Source: Yponomeuta sedellus (taxonomy: Eukaryota > Arthropoda > Insecta > Lepidoptera > Yponomeutidae). From it: 64,000 nucleotides of DNA. The stretch lies in contig OW203726.1 in the NCBI GenBank assembly GCA_934045075.1, forward strand, positions 1,411,535-1,475,534, read 5' to 3'. Shown piece by piece: positions 1 to 10,209 of the stretch (position 1 is its first letter; each line of letters begins with the position of its first letter). A program made the translations under genes and the position numbers. The notes beneath the pieces were generated by a model, which searched no databases, was not told the DNA's origin, and saw only the letters and a list, made by a program, of their open reading frames with translations.

Positions 1-339
1 AAAAATGGGCATACGTGAGGAGACATGTTAAGTAGTTTTTTTATTAGAGTAGACGCAAAAACGAGAAAATATTGTGAGAATTGTGTCTTTTTCTCACGAC
101 CTAGTTTCTAAATAAGAAGATATGAATGGAAAATAATAGAGCAGAGATATATAATAACAAAAACAGAAGTTTCGAAAGAAAACCCACAATTGGCGGCTTT
201 ATTGCTAATAGCGATTTCATACGGGCAACCTCTTATTTTAAAATTAGCAGGAGAAATGGATACGTTAAGTCAGTGCATATACAAATATTAATAGACGTAC
301 GTATTCTTGATAATAATAAATTTATATTATACCTCGCTA

Positions 340-505
340 ACGGCGATGGAAAACATCGTGAGGAACCCTCATTGTCTGAGGTGTTTAAATGTCTTAGCGT
401 TTGAATTTGCCAGGCTGTGGAGGGCACGCTTGTTAAAGAAAGATTCAGCCCATGGCTGAATTTCCACGCGTGCCCAGTGCGGATAGGCTATTTAAAGCGC
501 TGATA
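340..505 (+). repeat. Headless fragment of tRNA-derived SINE family G
   Basis: The stretch holds the family G body landmarks: GGAAAACATCGTGAGGAA, then a TGTCTGAGGTGT-like block and a gene-desert tail mentioning GCACGC. The same order is seen in the copies at 22245 and 57345, which still carry a tRNA-like head. Here the head is missing. The short reading frames across it are not genes. Confidence 0.45.
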
Positions 506-521
506 AACACCTCAGACACTT

Positions 522-721
522 TGTAGACTTTTTAGTCCGGATCTACTTACGGGTGTTGTTATATCGGAAGAGTCCGACCAGGTTTCGCTCCGATTCGCAG
601 AGCTTAATCGTGGTGAGCAGAGACGGAGCTCGCGTCGTCGGTTGTGTGCTCGTCTCACACTAGTGTGAGACGAGCAACCGACGACGCGACGAGTAAGTAG
701 ATCCGGACTTAAAAGTCTACA
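522..721. mobile_element. Fold-back MITE with nested palindromes
   Basis: The ends are inverted repeats of about 28 bp (TGTAGACTTTTTAGTCCGGA at 522 and its complement ending at 721). The middle is a second long palindrome centred on 660/661 (CACACTAGTGTG), whose arms run through GTCGTCGGTTG. The whole unit could fold into one hairpin. Half of a second copy, in the other orientation, is at 19225-19378. No coding capacity. Superfamily not determined. Confidence 0.7.
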
Positions 722-725
722 ATGT

Positions 726-1123
726 TTATACTATTTTTATTTTTAACTAGCTGACCCAGCGAACTTCGTACTGCCTAACATTTGGTTCTTTTTTTTCTGT
801 CCGTAAGAACCATCCTCGTACTTCAAGGAAATAGAATCAGCGAAATCGGTTCAGCTGCTCTCGAGATTTGCGCTTACCAACACATTTGGGGATTAATTTT
901 TATATTATAGAAGAGATGCACTAACCCGTGCTAAGGACAATTTTATAAATCTTTTTAACCAACCTGTACGTAATACAGAGAATAGTGTAAAGAGGTTCGA
1001 AATTTCACTGATGCCGGTGAGTCGCCCATTAGCTCAGTTGGAAAGAGCGCTGGCACGGAAAGCCAGAGGTCGCGGGTTCGAATCCCGGGATGGGTGGAAT
1101 TTTTAGCCTCTAAATAGGTTTTT
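726..1123 (-). mobile_element. Family A tRNA-like SINE, body inverted, with a nested insertion
   Basis: A 15-bp direct repeat AAAAGTCTACAATGT at 711-725 and 1124-1138 is the target-site duplication. Read on the minus strand the element starts with the family's fixed AAAACCTATTTAGAGG end, runs through an inverted tRNA-like body (GCCCATTAGCTCAG... on the plus strand), and ends in the direct tail CACGGGTTAGTGCA plus an A-rich stretch. The tail is interrupted by another repeat at about 745-915. Confidence 0.75.
745..915. mobile_element. Fragment of a common insect repeat inside SINE A
   Basis: Begins CTAGCTGACCCAGCGAACTT and contains TCGGTTCAGCTGCTCTCGAG. The latter block also occurs at 57682-57728. 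It splits the A-rich tail of the surrounding SINE, so it is the younger insertion. Class not determined; no coding sequence. Confidence 0.45.
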
Positions 1124-1521
1124 AAAAGTCTACAATGTGTTATGCTTACGAAAGTTTTACCTCAGACACTCTAGTTTCCTCATGATGTTTTCCTTCACCG
1201 TGATCAAGTGATTTTATTTAAAAAAAATTCATTGAGTGTATTTGTAGAAACGAAATACTCCGATTGTTTTTCATTCGTAGATCACCGCTTGATTATATAA
1301 CTTTTATAGCATACATCTGGTTGCGAAAGCAGATTGTTGACGTAGCTCTGCCGGATATATAAGAGGCATAATAGCTGTCGCACAAAGTGGAAACCGCATT
1401 TCAATGGTTATCTCAGACATGACAGTGATATTGAGTCACACAAATTTTACGACGAATAGGGACAGATGGGATCTTCTGGTACAGGTATTTTTTTTATTTA
1501 AAAGAAGGCCTTTGCCAAGAC

Positions 1522-1765
1522 GGCCTCAGTGGTACAGCGGTTTGGCACGCTGACTGTAAAACGGAAGGTCTCGGGTTCGATCCCCGGCTGGGTCAAACTA
1601 GGAAATGAACTTTTCTAGTTTGTCTCGGGTCTTAGATGGTATCTATGTATTTACTGTATTAAATGTATCGTCGAGTTAGCACCTGTAACACAAGTCATTT
1701 AGTTGTATTTAGTATAGGGCTAACAAGATCTGTGTAATATGTCCATGAATATTTATTTATTTAAA
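1522..1765 (+). mobile_element. tRNA-derived SINE family C, near full length
   Basis: Starts with a tRNA-like head: A-box-like TGGTACAGCGG, B-box GGGTTCGATCCC, and CTGTAAA at the anticodon loop position (GTA would be a Tyr anticodon, but the stem pairs poorly). A body follows that contains GTCGAGTTAGCACCTG, ending in ATTTATTTATTTAAA. Related copies are at 7526 (headless) and 31985 (reverse). A retroposon, not a functional tRNA gene. Confidence 0.7.
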
Positions 1766-1944
1766 CCGCAGATATTGAAAATCAGGGTTATTTAATAAAT
1801 ATATTTGTATTTGAATTTTACAACTATTTCCGCTAAATATTTTGTTTTTGCACACAGACCTTTACGTTAAAAGTTACATTATCAAAGCGCTGAACCCCTT
1901 TTTCAGAACCAAATAACCGTGTTCCCTGAACAAAAAAATTTCAT

Positions 1945-2240
1945 CATCAACCAATTACGTCCCCACCGAGGGGCACGGATCTTTTCCCTACGGAAGGTAT
2001 AGGCCAAACTCCACTACGTGCGCCAAGTCCGGATAGGTGGAAGTTTGCAAGACTAGTGGCTATTCTTACTGTCGGAAGTTTTCAAGGCTGTAAGGCATCT
2101 GACTTGATAAACTGCCCAACTTGCCTTGCGAAGCACGGAACCGTTTAGAAAAATGCCTCTAGCGTTAGTCATAGACGGTCACCCATCCATGCACAGAGCG
2201 CGCCCTTTGTTGCTTAACCTTCGTGATCGTTTAAGATCAC
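1945..2240 (-). repeat. Degenerate family D element
   Basis: Reads on the plus strand as the complement of family D: CCCCACCGAGGGGCACGG, then a degraded copy of the middle part, then GCCTTGCGAAGCACGGAACC and the CACCCATCC block. Heavily diverged from the copies at 32812 and 63290. Confidence 0.5.
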
Positions 2241-2639
2241 TCAGGCAGCCGGGACTACGAGGGAAAATAATATGTTTATTTTTAAGAACGTTGTTGAACC
2301 AAAAAGCCTTTGTATTTGTAATGTTAGTACTGTTGAGAGTTGATCGACCTTAATATGTTTGTGGCAATATCGCCCGTATCTTTACTGCATAGAGCGCACG
2401 CGTGTGAAAGTTGACTGTACGGGCCGATGTGATGATATTTATGTGTATTAATATTACCTAGTGCAATGTTCAATTTGTTTACGTTTTCCGCTTGTAAATG
2501 CAATGGATTTTGTATTTTCTTGTTTCGGTGCGTTATTACGTGTAGATCGCGAGCGTATTTTATGAAAACGTTAAAGGGCACAGAGTTCTCTCAGAAATAG
2601 AAAGTATGGTCTTAATTACGACGCCTGTCCAATGTGAAT

Positions 2640-2722
2640 TGGCAATTTTAATTTGACATTTTAGATGCTGAGGTTTCCTTACGATGTTTTGCTTCACAGG
2701 TTTGCTAGTGGTATTGCTACTA
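2640..2722 (-). repeat. Family G fragment
   Basis: Contains the complement of the family G block (GCTGAGGTTTCCTTACGATG then TTTTGCTTCAC). No tRNA-like head. Abuts the family D copy that starts at about 2725. Confidence 0.35.
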
Positions 2723-2724
2723 TT

Positions 2725-3015
2725 GAGTTAAACAACAAGAGGCGCGGTCAGGTGCAGGATGGGTGACCGTCCTGTGACTAACGCTAGTGGCATTTTCCCG
2801 AGCGCTTCCGTGCTTCGCAAGGCACGTTAAGCCGTTGGTTCCGGCTGTCATGTAATGGCAGTCCTTAAGCCATATCAGAGGCCTTATAGGCGGCTCGATA
2901 ACTTCTGACAGTAAGGCCTGACAATCCTCCACCAACCCGGACTTGGCCCCCATGGTGGTGTATGGTCTAACCTTCCTGCGATACAGGTAGAGACCCGTGC
3001 CATATATGTTTTGAT
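2725..3015 (+). mobile_element. Family D element lacking its first 60 bases
   Basis: Collinear with the complete copy at 20584: AACAACAAGAGGCGCGGTCA, GCACGTTAAGCCGTTGG, GGCCTTATAGGCGGC, ending in TTCCTGCGATACAGG. The short reading frame on the opposite strand is a by-product of the repeat. Confidence 0.6.
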
Positions 3016-3094
3016 ATCGATTGCTAATATAACTTTTTTATTTATACAAAGAAAGGAAAACCAGTGAACAAAGACTTAGGAAACCAAAGCTTTT

Positions 3095-3170
3095 GAATAT
3101 GGCAGGATTCGAACCCACGACCTGACCACGTGAAGCCGGCATTCTACCTCTCCCCTACCGCTCCTTACAA
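3095..3170 (-). repeat. tRNA-like SINE head
   Basis: The complement carries a B-box (GGGTTCGAATCCTGCC) and a degenerate A-box, with weak pairing. It resembles the heads of family G. Probably the 5' end of a truncated SINE rather than a tRNA gene. Confidence 0.4.
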
Positions 3171-3274
3171 ACTAAGTTCAATTAAATTAGAATCTCTGAG
3201 TAACTAACCAACATTTCCAGTAAATTCCCACTGGGAACGCTGCTGGTAGTATTTCAGCTGTATACTCAAATCAA

Positions 3275-3420
3275 ATCCAAAACCAAAAAAGTTTTATTCA
3301 AATAGCACAGAAACTGCAACTTAATGAACGTTACAAGTAAAACTACGTGTCCATTTCTCGTGCACGATTCATCGCTGGCTGTGAGTGACAGCTTTATTTG
3401 AACTGAAAAAAGTTTACGCG
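3275..3420 (-). repeat. 3' end of LINE family K
   Basis: Shares AAGTTTTATTCAAA and AGCACAGAAACTGC with the LINE end at 48665 and, in reverse, with 63655-63825. Only untranslated 3' sequence is present. Confidence 0.4.
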
Positions 3421-3424
3421 AACG

Positions 3425-3945
3425 TTATTGACACGTTCCTCCGGCGATATTTGTTTTCTTCTCATAAACCACAGACCAATAAACACTAATTATATTATTT
3501 ATAAAAACACTAACACAGAAAATACGAAGGACGTCTAGAGCAGCGGTTCTTAACCTTTTAGTCATGAAGGACCATTTTAGTTAGGCCAGTTGTTAATAAA
3601 GAGAGAGTGGACTGTACAAAGTTTAATGAAAATATTAGAAATAAAACGCTAAATGTTAAACTGCACCTCTGCTCCTTACGGATCGATTAGAAAAAGTAAA
3701 ACAAAAAATGTCGGGTCGTCGCTGCTACTCTCATACGATGGCCGTGAAAGGCCAACGTGTGCATACTGTGTCGTAGACAATTTTATCAAATGTCTGTCTT
3801 GTCAGGTACCACTCACTTGGTAATCGGAATATACGGTACTTAAATGTAAATAAAAAGCATTGTTTGATCTATCTATAAATAAAACATGCATAAATTTACG
3901 ACTCAAACTCAATTATAATTTCAAAATAATTATGGTTTAGCAGTG
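3425..3945. other. No gene seen
   Basis: AT-rich sequence without convincing reading frames, splice patterns or repeats shared with the rest of the window. Confidence 0.4.
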
Positions 3946-3948
3946 AAG

Positions 3949-4375
3949 CGCTCGTGGCCTAGTCGAACTGAATCATTGGAATCAATGACTTGAGCTAAGC
4001 AACAACAGGCACGGTTATATGCAGGGTCGGTGACCATCCCACTACCGCTTCCATGTTTCCAAAGGTACGTTAAGCCCTCTGGTGCCGGCTGTCATGTAAT
4101 GGCAGACGCTAAACCTTGTCAGAGGCCTTATGGGCGGCTCGACAACTTCTGAGAGTAAGGCCCGCCACTGTCTTACAATCCTCCGCCAACCCGGACTTGG
4201 TCCCCGAGGCGAAGTATGGCCTAACCTTCCTGCGCAAGAAGAGACCCGTGCCACAGCAGTGGGGACATACAAGGGTTGATAACAAACGAAGGCAGAAAAG
4301 GAGTCATTCCAAGTCTTTGGCGAGCCACTTGGAATGACTCCAGGGACCACCAGTGGTCCGCGGATCAAGGGTTAA
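3949..4375 (+). mobile_element. Family D element, full length
   Basis: Starts GAAGCGCTCGTGGCCTAGTC, continues through the ATTGGAATCAAT block, AACAACAGGC, CGGCTGTCATGTAATGGCAG and the TGGGGACATACAAGG end. The reading frames at 4042-4368 (minus) and 4116-4337 (plus) lie wholly inside it and are not host genes. Confidence 0.65.
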
Positions 4376-4756
4376 GAACCACTTTTCTACAAAGACATCA
4401 AGATTTAGCCGAATAAATAAATAAAGGTTAGAAAATGTACGCACAAACTTTTGCCTTTATATTACGGGTGATCTACGAGTATCTATCCGAACTTCGTCCC
4501 CGCTCAGACTTTGCGAAAGTCTTTCGGGTATGGCAGAAATAACTTCGTTAACCGGAGCAAGTACCAATTACCATCTATTAGCTTTAGTTTACATCGAGTG
4601 CTGCTAGCACTTGTATAATAAATTGGGGAAATCGACGATGAGTTCCTAGCTCAAATTAAATTAGAAGAACTTTATTGAATAACGGTTGCAAAAAGTAACA
4701 TTACTGGCTCCCAAGCGGATTCCCTATGCTATGTACGTTGTAACATTGTAAGTGCA

Positions 4757-4983
4757 CTATATTTAGAGGCTGAAAATTTCACCCATGCCGGGATTCGAAC
4801 CCGCAACCTCTGGCTATCCGTACCAGCGCTCTACCAATTGAGCCAATGGGCGACTCACGACATCAGTGAAATTTCGAACCTCTTTACAATATTCTCTGTA
4901 TTGGATGAAATTTTTAGCCTCTAAATAGGTTTTTAAATTTGTTCCTTAGCACGGGTTAGTGCATTAAAAATAAAAATGGTGTA
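4757..4983 (+). mobile_element. Family A SINE with inverted body
   Basis: Flanked by the 12-bp duplication ATTGTAAGTGCA (4745-4756 and 4984-4995). The left part is the tRNA-like body in reverse orientation. The right part repeats TTTTTAGCCTCTAAATAGG in direct orientation and ends in the CACGGGTTAGTGCATT tail. Body and tail are therefore in opposite orientations. Confidence 0.75.
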
Positions 4984-5522
4984 ATTGTAAGTGCAGTTAT
5001 GAGCGCTTATAAATTAATATACTCTTGCTTTTACCTCCTCCGGTTGTAGGAAATGCTCATGGCATTAAGTCAGCCGCATTGTACGATTTTATTTTTAAAA
5101 TTGAAGCGCAATAAAAGTATTAATAATAACATAATAATAATTCATATGGGTGGCTAGGCCATTTCCAAAATAGTTGAGTTTTACAATGAGAACTAAAGAA
5201 CAAATGTGCTTAAAACTTAGTGCTAATAGTTTTTACTTTATAACAGACACACAACACAAATAGCAATAATATCTTTATTAAGGTTAAAACGCTGATTACA
5301 TATTCCATATTTAGTAGCTGTGCCCGCGGCGTTGTTCGCGTGAGGTTAGGATAAAAGTAACCTATTTTTTATTACTTAATCAATTCACGCGCAAGACCGA
5401 GCATACTTAGATGTCGTTGGTTGAAGTTAAGCTGTTTAAAGACCCAGTTCTTCAAGTATCTCTCAACTAATAGTTATAAGTAATTGTATTCTCGCACTCT
5501 TTTGCTATTTGATATCAATATA

Positions 5523-5707
5523 TTTTAATACAGAGAATAGTGTAAGGCGGTTCGAAATTTCACTGATGCCGGTGAGTCGCCCATTAGCTCAGTTGGAAAG
5601 AGCGCTGGCACGGATAGCCAGAGGTTGCGGGTTCGAATCCCGGCATGGGTGGAATTTTTAGCCTCTCAAATAGGTTTTTAAATTGTCCTTAGCACGGGTT
5701 AGTGCAA
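5523..5707 (+). mobile_element. Family A SINE, body and tail both direct
   Basis: TAATACAGAGAATAGTGTAA, then a tRNA-like segment (GCCCATTAGCTCAGTTGG, CTGGC/GCCAG anticodon stem, GGGTTCGAATCCC), then TTTTTAGCCTCT and the CACGGGTTAGTGCA tail. The 5' end is truncated. A scanner for tRNA genes may call it falsely. Confidence 0.7.
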
Positions 5708-5734
5708 TGGGTTGAATTTAAAAAAATCTGGCTT

Positions 5735-5868
5735 TAGTCTTTGCCTACATTATATACCGACCCTGTGTGCAAAATTTCAGCTTCCCAGGTTCCATGGTTT
5801 GGGCTGGGCGTTGATGAGTGAGTCAGTCAGTCAGTCAGGACTTTGAATTTTATTTATATAGATTTATT
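5735..5868. repeat. Repeat fragment with (GTCA)n
   Basis: Contains GTGTGCAAAATTTCAGC, then GAGTGAGTCAGTCAGTCAGT and an AT-rich end. This layout is common at the ends of short insect transposons. Class and limits are uncertain. Confidence 0.35.
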
Positions 5869-6154
5869 AGCGCCAACGAGTTTGCACCTTAAAACGCTGA
5901 GATAAATCCATCACCTTCAGCCGGTCAGTTATTTTGAAACTCCCAACTTTTTGGCGTTTTTGCGAAGAGTCGTAAAAAGAAACTAATTTCGGGAATAGCT
6001 TTCTGGAGCACATGACTAACCGTTGCTACACAGGCGGACCCTCTATTTACACACCAGTGCAAGTAAACATACAATATTATTTCGCGAAAAAATATCAGTT
6101 CATAGAATAAGGTATCATTCACTTCTCTTTACATATTTATAATAATACAAATAA

Positions 6155-6552
6155 TATTGCCCTTTTTGCATCTACTTAATGAGATGATTTATACAGCGTC
6201 CAGTGGTATCTTCACTCACACTAGATGGGTGAAGGGACCACTCTGACGCTGTAGTGCCTGGGTCATGGTTTTATAGATGGTGTAGGCTTGCCCAGCACCT
6301 ATACCATCCTGACAGCTTAGTCGGCCTAGCCCACAGGAAAGACTAGTCAATACGTGCGGAGCCAACCAAGCCGCGGGTTTCCTCACGATGTTTTCCTTCA
6401 CCGTTAGCGTGTGGTATTGCGACTGCAAATTCGCAAATGTACGTAACTTTGAAATTAAACAAATTCATTGGTACATGCCCGCACTCGGGATCGAACCTGG
6501 GGCTCTTGCCTGCCAGTCTATGGTTCTACCCACTGAGCTACCACCGCTGTCA
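6155..6552 (-). mobile_element. Family G SINE with tRNA-like head
   Basis: Read on the minus strand, the tRNA-like head is at 6470-6550 (GGTAGCTCAGTGGGTAGAAC, B-box GGTTCGATCCC). The G body with AACATCGTGAGGAAACC follows, and then a 3' part containing GACTAGTCTTTCCTGTGGGC. The 3' part is shared with 17790 and 20030. Confidence 0.65.
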
Positions 6553-6622
6553 CTTTACATATTTAATGTAGGTATATAACCTTTTTCTTGTTCATATAAG
6601 TCACTTGTAATAAGACACTATT

Positions 6623-7060
6623 GTTATAAGTAACATAACGTAACGTGACGTGACTTGACGTAACGTAACGTAACGTAAAGTAACGTAACGTAACACAACG
6701 TAACGTAATGTGACGAGACGTGACGTGACGTGACGTGACGTGACGTGACGTGGCGTGACGTGACGTGACGTAGCGTAACGTAACGTAATGTAATGTAACG
6801 TAACGTAACGTAAAGTAACGTAAAGTAAAGTAACGTAACGTAACGTAATGTAACGTAACGTAACATAACATAATATTCACATACAGGCACATACATTGCT
6901 TCTGGCCCCACACTAGGATACCCTGTGTCGCGGGAACCAGAAACAACGACATCACAAACATGTAAACATCCAAGACCTGGGGTTTTTTTGTCCCCAGCCG
7001 GGGTTCGAGCCCGGGACCTCTTGCATGGTAGGCAGATGCGCTACCGCTTCGCCACAAAGG
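6623..7060 (-). mobile_element. Family B SINE with an expanded (TTACG)n tail
   Basis: On the minus strand the tRNA-like head lies at about 6990-7060 (GTGGCGAAGCGGTAGCGC, B-box GGGCTCGAACCCCGG). The body CTTGGATGTTTACATG follows, then GGTATCCTAGTGTGGGGC. It ends in about 240 bases of imperfect TTACG/TTACA pentanucleotides (6633-6872). Other copies end in plain GTTATGTTATG, so the long tract is a secondary expansion. The two overlapping ORFs there (YVTLRYVT-like) are translated simple repeat. Confidence 0.75.
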
Positions 7061-7114
7061 TCGTCAATATATGTATATGTATTTTTATGTAATATGTATA
7101 TGTATTTTAATTGT

Positions 7115-7515
7115 ACAGTCACACTTTTAGCAAGGCCACTTTTATTGCTAAAAGTGTTACTGTAGAGTTAATTTTTATTTCAATATTAATAATCAATATT
7201 TTAGTTCATGTAAAATAATTGCTTTTATAAATTTAATATTTAACTTCAATTACTAATAATCAATATTGTTGACTTTATATAAAATAATTGATTTACCTAT
7301 TTTGGAACGTAACTTCATAATTAACTTTTGTAATTTTTGCCAAGGGTAGTAAACTAACAGTTAATGCTTTCAAAAAGACGCCTACCACCTCAGTCATCCG
7401 AGACCACGGCACCTGTAAGAGTGCCGAAACGTTGGAAAATTGTAATAAAATATAATAAACGAGTGAAATCCGTGTAAAAACAGTTTTAATTATGTCTAGT
7501 ACTCGTGTTAACCTT
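7115..7515 (+). mobile_element. Penelope-like element end, family P1
   Basis: Carries the P1 signature near its right end: CCGAGACCACGGCAC, loop, GTGCCGAAACGTTGG, then AATAAACGAG and AAACAGTTTTAATT. The same end is found at 11388, 16942, 29940 and 43942. The assignment to Penelope-like elements rests on the GAAACG hairpin, the inverted-end arrangement at 11388 and the 12-bp target duplication at 43942. It is an inference. Confidence 0.5.
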
Positions 7516-7525
7516 AGAAAATACT

Positions 7526-7656
7526 GTTATCTATGTATTTATCGTATTAAATCTATCGTCGAGTTAGCACCTGTAACACAAGTCATTTAGTTGTACTTAG
7601 TATGGGGCTAACGAGATCTGTGCAATATGTCCATGAATATTTATTTATTTAGTTAT
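7526..7656 (+). repeat. Headless family C SINE
   Basis: Shares ATCGTCGAGTTAGCACCTG through GTCCATGAATATTTATTTA with the complete copy at 1522. The tRNA-like head is missing. Confidence 0.6.
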
Positions 7657-7699
7657 TTATTTCTATCTATCTTAAGACTTAAACTCAGTTATCGTACAC

Positions 7700-8018
7700 T
7701 AACGATCTGTTAATTCACTATTAGCAGCTGTCAAACTTTTTTTCTGTATGCACTTAGGTCAACGGACGTCTGTTGTCAGTAGATTAACGGCTTGTTAGTT
7801 TCGCGCCGCGCGACGATCAGCTCAATTTTGACGCAAGACGGGAAAGACTCCGCTCGCTGGCAACACTGCCCCGCCTCGCCGCCGGCGACCTCTCTCAGTC
7901 AAGTGTCAGCTAAACCCGATATTTGTTTAATTATTGTGCATTGGACACTCACACTCAGCTCATCCATATCGTTATCCTCATCGTCGGCTCATATCATCTC
8001 CCAACCAAGGAATCAGCT
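7700..8018. other. CpG-rich stretch, unassigned
   Basis: Contains a GC-rich core at about 7795-7890 (CGCGCCGCGCGACG, CCGCCTCGCCGCCGGCGACC) that stands out from the AT-rich surroundings. An 88-residue reading frame runs through it into the MITE at 8019, but nothing in it is recognisable. It could be a transposon promoter or a 5' untranslated exon; I cannot tell. Confidence 0.3.
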
Positions 8019-8326
8019 CAGAGTGCTTAGTGCGAGTTTGACAGATCCAACCGAATAACTTTACTACCGCGTTAATCGAGCATTTAGTGAGTATGAGTAA
8101 GTTAACCGTTCGAACTGGCAAAACGCTGTCACAGTGCAACTCGCACTTGCGTTCATTCGTGTTTTGGCTGGTAAACGTGTTCACTTCTCAACGTAAACCA
8201 TCACAACTCGCACTCAGCAATTTTAATTTCCATACTTGTCGCTAGGTGGCGCTTCCTCGATGCCATAGAAATATGAGTTTACGTTAACGCGATCGAGTAG
8301 TTAAAAAACTCGCACTAAGCCCTCTG
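8019..8326. mobile_element. 308-bp MITE with 21-bp inverted ends
   Basis: Starts CAGAGTGCTTAGTGCGAGTT and ends in its near-complement (one change in the right arm, CCC for CAC). A second, very similar copy sits inside a SINE at 25479-25789. No coding sequence. The CAG...CTG termini would fit a hAT-type element, but I could not find a convincing target duplication. Confidence 0.75.
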
Positions 8327-8599
8327 GTGAGTCCTCCATCTCTTCCTTTTTCACCGCCTCATATCTCACTCATCCCACTCAAGGATTAGGTCCCCACACC
8401 TAAATCCCCACATCAGTGTTCGAGGAACCGGGGGATAGAAACACAAAATTGTAGCCAAATTGGCATTCATAGCGACACCAGCTGTCAGTCACGCCTAAGG
8501 GTAAACGAAAAAGCGACCTAAGCTGTCACGTGCTTGTCTTTTCAATGCCGTTAGACTCTCATTTTAAAGACGTCGCATAAAGGCAGGTCTTCACAATCT

Positions 8600-8965
8600 T
8601 AGAGAGATAGATAGATAGAGGACACTTTATTGCAGAACTAGACAAACTAAAAGTGTAACGGTGCAAACCTCTTTACACCATTTTTATTTCTTTTTCTATC
8701 TATCATTTTCAAATATTTAAATTACGTCACACTTTTTTCGATTCCCCTCATTTTTCATATTTTTTTTTTATTTTTATTTTTTTTAATTAATATATTTAAA
8801 AAAAAATTATTGTTGCCCCCGGGTAGAGTAACGGTGCAAAACTCTTTACACCATTTTTGTTTCTTTTTCTATCTATCATTTTTACATTTTTCCATTTCCC
8901 TCATTTTTCATCATTACTACTTTACCCTTCGACCAAATCTGACTATTTTTCCTACTTATCCGTTT
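8600..8965. repeat. LINE M tail fragment followed by two family H units
   Basis: 8605-8640 is the complement of a LINE tail (GATAGATAGATAG then ACACTTTATTG). Two units of family H follow, each with TAACGGTGCAAA..CTCTTTACACC, CTATCTATCATTT and CCCTCATTTTTCAT (about 8647 and 8829). Family H recurs at 52441 and 55530. Confidence 0.5.
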
Positions 8966-9189
8966 TTCTGCTTTATGATAAAACTATCTAAGTACAAATA
9001 AACCAACACCTGAAGTCGTTCCACTGTTTATTATTATTATTATAAAAGATATACACCATTTCAAAAGTATTACAATTATATTTCTTACATTTGAGAATGT
9101 CACAGTTTAGGAAAAGACATCCTGAAGTAACCTGTGTGTCTGAAGTATTAAGATACTTCAGCGCTTGAAATGGCAAAAATAATGTGTTT

Positions 9190-9735
9190 TAGAATTAGCA
9201 GTGTTACCGCTTAGAGTGAACTCTTCCAGAGAGCCTTTGGATGGAGTGGATTGCAGAGATAATGTCGGTAGGTGGATGTATATAAATAAGAAATTCGAAA
9301 GTATAATACTGATACTTGAATAAGAAATAATGAAAATTGCGTGAAATTATATCTAAATCTTAGTATTTTCAGACCGAGTAACGTGCACTTAATACGCTCG
9401 TGTCATGTACGCCGGCCACCTTAATACGACAAAATGTCATTCTAATGACAACGGCCATGTTTTTTCACGCGAGCCGAGCTCTACTGCTTTTAGTTACTAA
9501 GTTTAGCCGTTTATAGAAACTTCGGGGCGTTCATAGAAACGTCGGAAAATAAGGTACATTTTACCTAATAAACTCACGTTATTCTTAACTAGCTTTTGCG
9601 ACCGACCCACTGACTATCACCGAATAAATAAACTAATAGGTATGTTAAGTTACTTTTTGTTGTACAAAATAATAAAACAAAAACTTAATTAAACGACTTA
9701 ACCCAATTGAACATAAAATAATTATACGCATATCA
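9190..9735. other. No gene seen
   Basis: Contains a short piece of Penelope-like family 2 (CGTCGGAAAATAAGGTA and TTTTACCTAATAAA, about 9540-9580). Otherwise no recognisable feature. Confidence 0.35.
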
Positions 9736-9741
9736 TCATCA

Positions 9742-9906
9742 TCATTTCCTGTTATCCCTCGTTAGGGACATAGGGCTCAAAATAGACTTCCATAGTGGCC
9801 GATTTTGCGCCTCTAGTTCAAGCTCCTCCATGTTTGTCCCGATAGTGGCTTTCTGCTGGACTGCGCGTCTCCAAGTGATTTTAGGACGTCCTCTCTTTCT
9901 CTTTCC
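9742..9906 (-). pseudogene. C-terminal end of a LINE ORF
   Basis: The minus strand reads GKRKRGRPKITWRR, then a tail ending SPMSLTRDNRK and a TGA stop at 9742-9744. The arginine/lysine-rich GRPK.TWRR motif followed by a conserved tail is typical of the extreme C-terminus of insect non-LTR reverse transcriptases. An ATG/ATC triplet run (9731-9745) directly after the stop looks like the element's 3' tail. It is fused at its upstream end to the transposase relic at 9919. Confidence 0.65.
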
Positions 9907-9918
9907 AGTAGTATTCTG

Positions 9919-10198
9919 CTTTTAGCATCTGCATGTTTGCATCAATACCCTTTTCTTGAAGCCAAGCTACCAAATGTTCTTTTTTATTGGCTTGTGTTGG
10001 TGCTTTCTGCAGTTGTACCGAAAGGTAAAGGGCATTATCCACGAATATTACTGAGGGCTCTGGTAGGCCGGGTAGTAGCACGTTCTGGAACCATTCTTTA
10101 AATGTAGTGGCATTCATTTCCTCGTGGTAATCGGTTGTGGTTTTTGATTCAAATGCCAGTAAGCGTTTTACACAAAACCGTACTTGGCGGTACCGGCA
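9919..10198 (-). pseudogene. DDE transposase relic (Tc1/mariner/IS630 type)
   Basis: A minus-strand frame of about 90 residues reads TTTDYHEEMNATTFKEWFQN, LLPGLPEPSVIFVDNALY, and then KKEHLVAWLQEKGID. The VxDNAxY segment is the second catalytic aspartate region of the DDE_3 endonuclease fold. The preceding TDYHEEM...F..W block is the usual lead-in. The frame has neither the first Asp nor the last acidic residue. It runs into a LINE end at 9907, so it is a broken fragment. The start codon call at 10204 is arbitrary. Confidence 0.7.
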
Positions 10199-10209
10199 TG
10201 GCATATTAT

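Noticed and set aside
1031..1100. tRNA genes (also 4790, 5580, 12140, 13045, 52825, 53900, 58070, 61150 and others)
   Set aside because: Cloverleaf-like with good A and B boxes, but each is embedded in the same SINE with target duplications. Loop position 33 is C and acceptor pairing is incomplete.
6563..7057. 164- and 95-residue frames with YVTLRYVT repeats
   Set aside because: Translated pentanucleotide tail of a family B SINE.
7700..8018. CpG-rich stretch as a gene promoter
   Set aside because: No downstream exon or transcript evidence. Kept only as an unassigned region.
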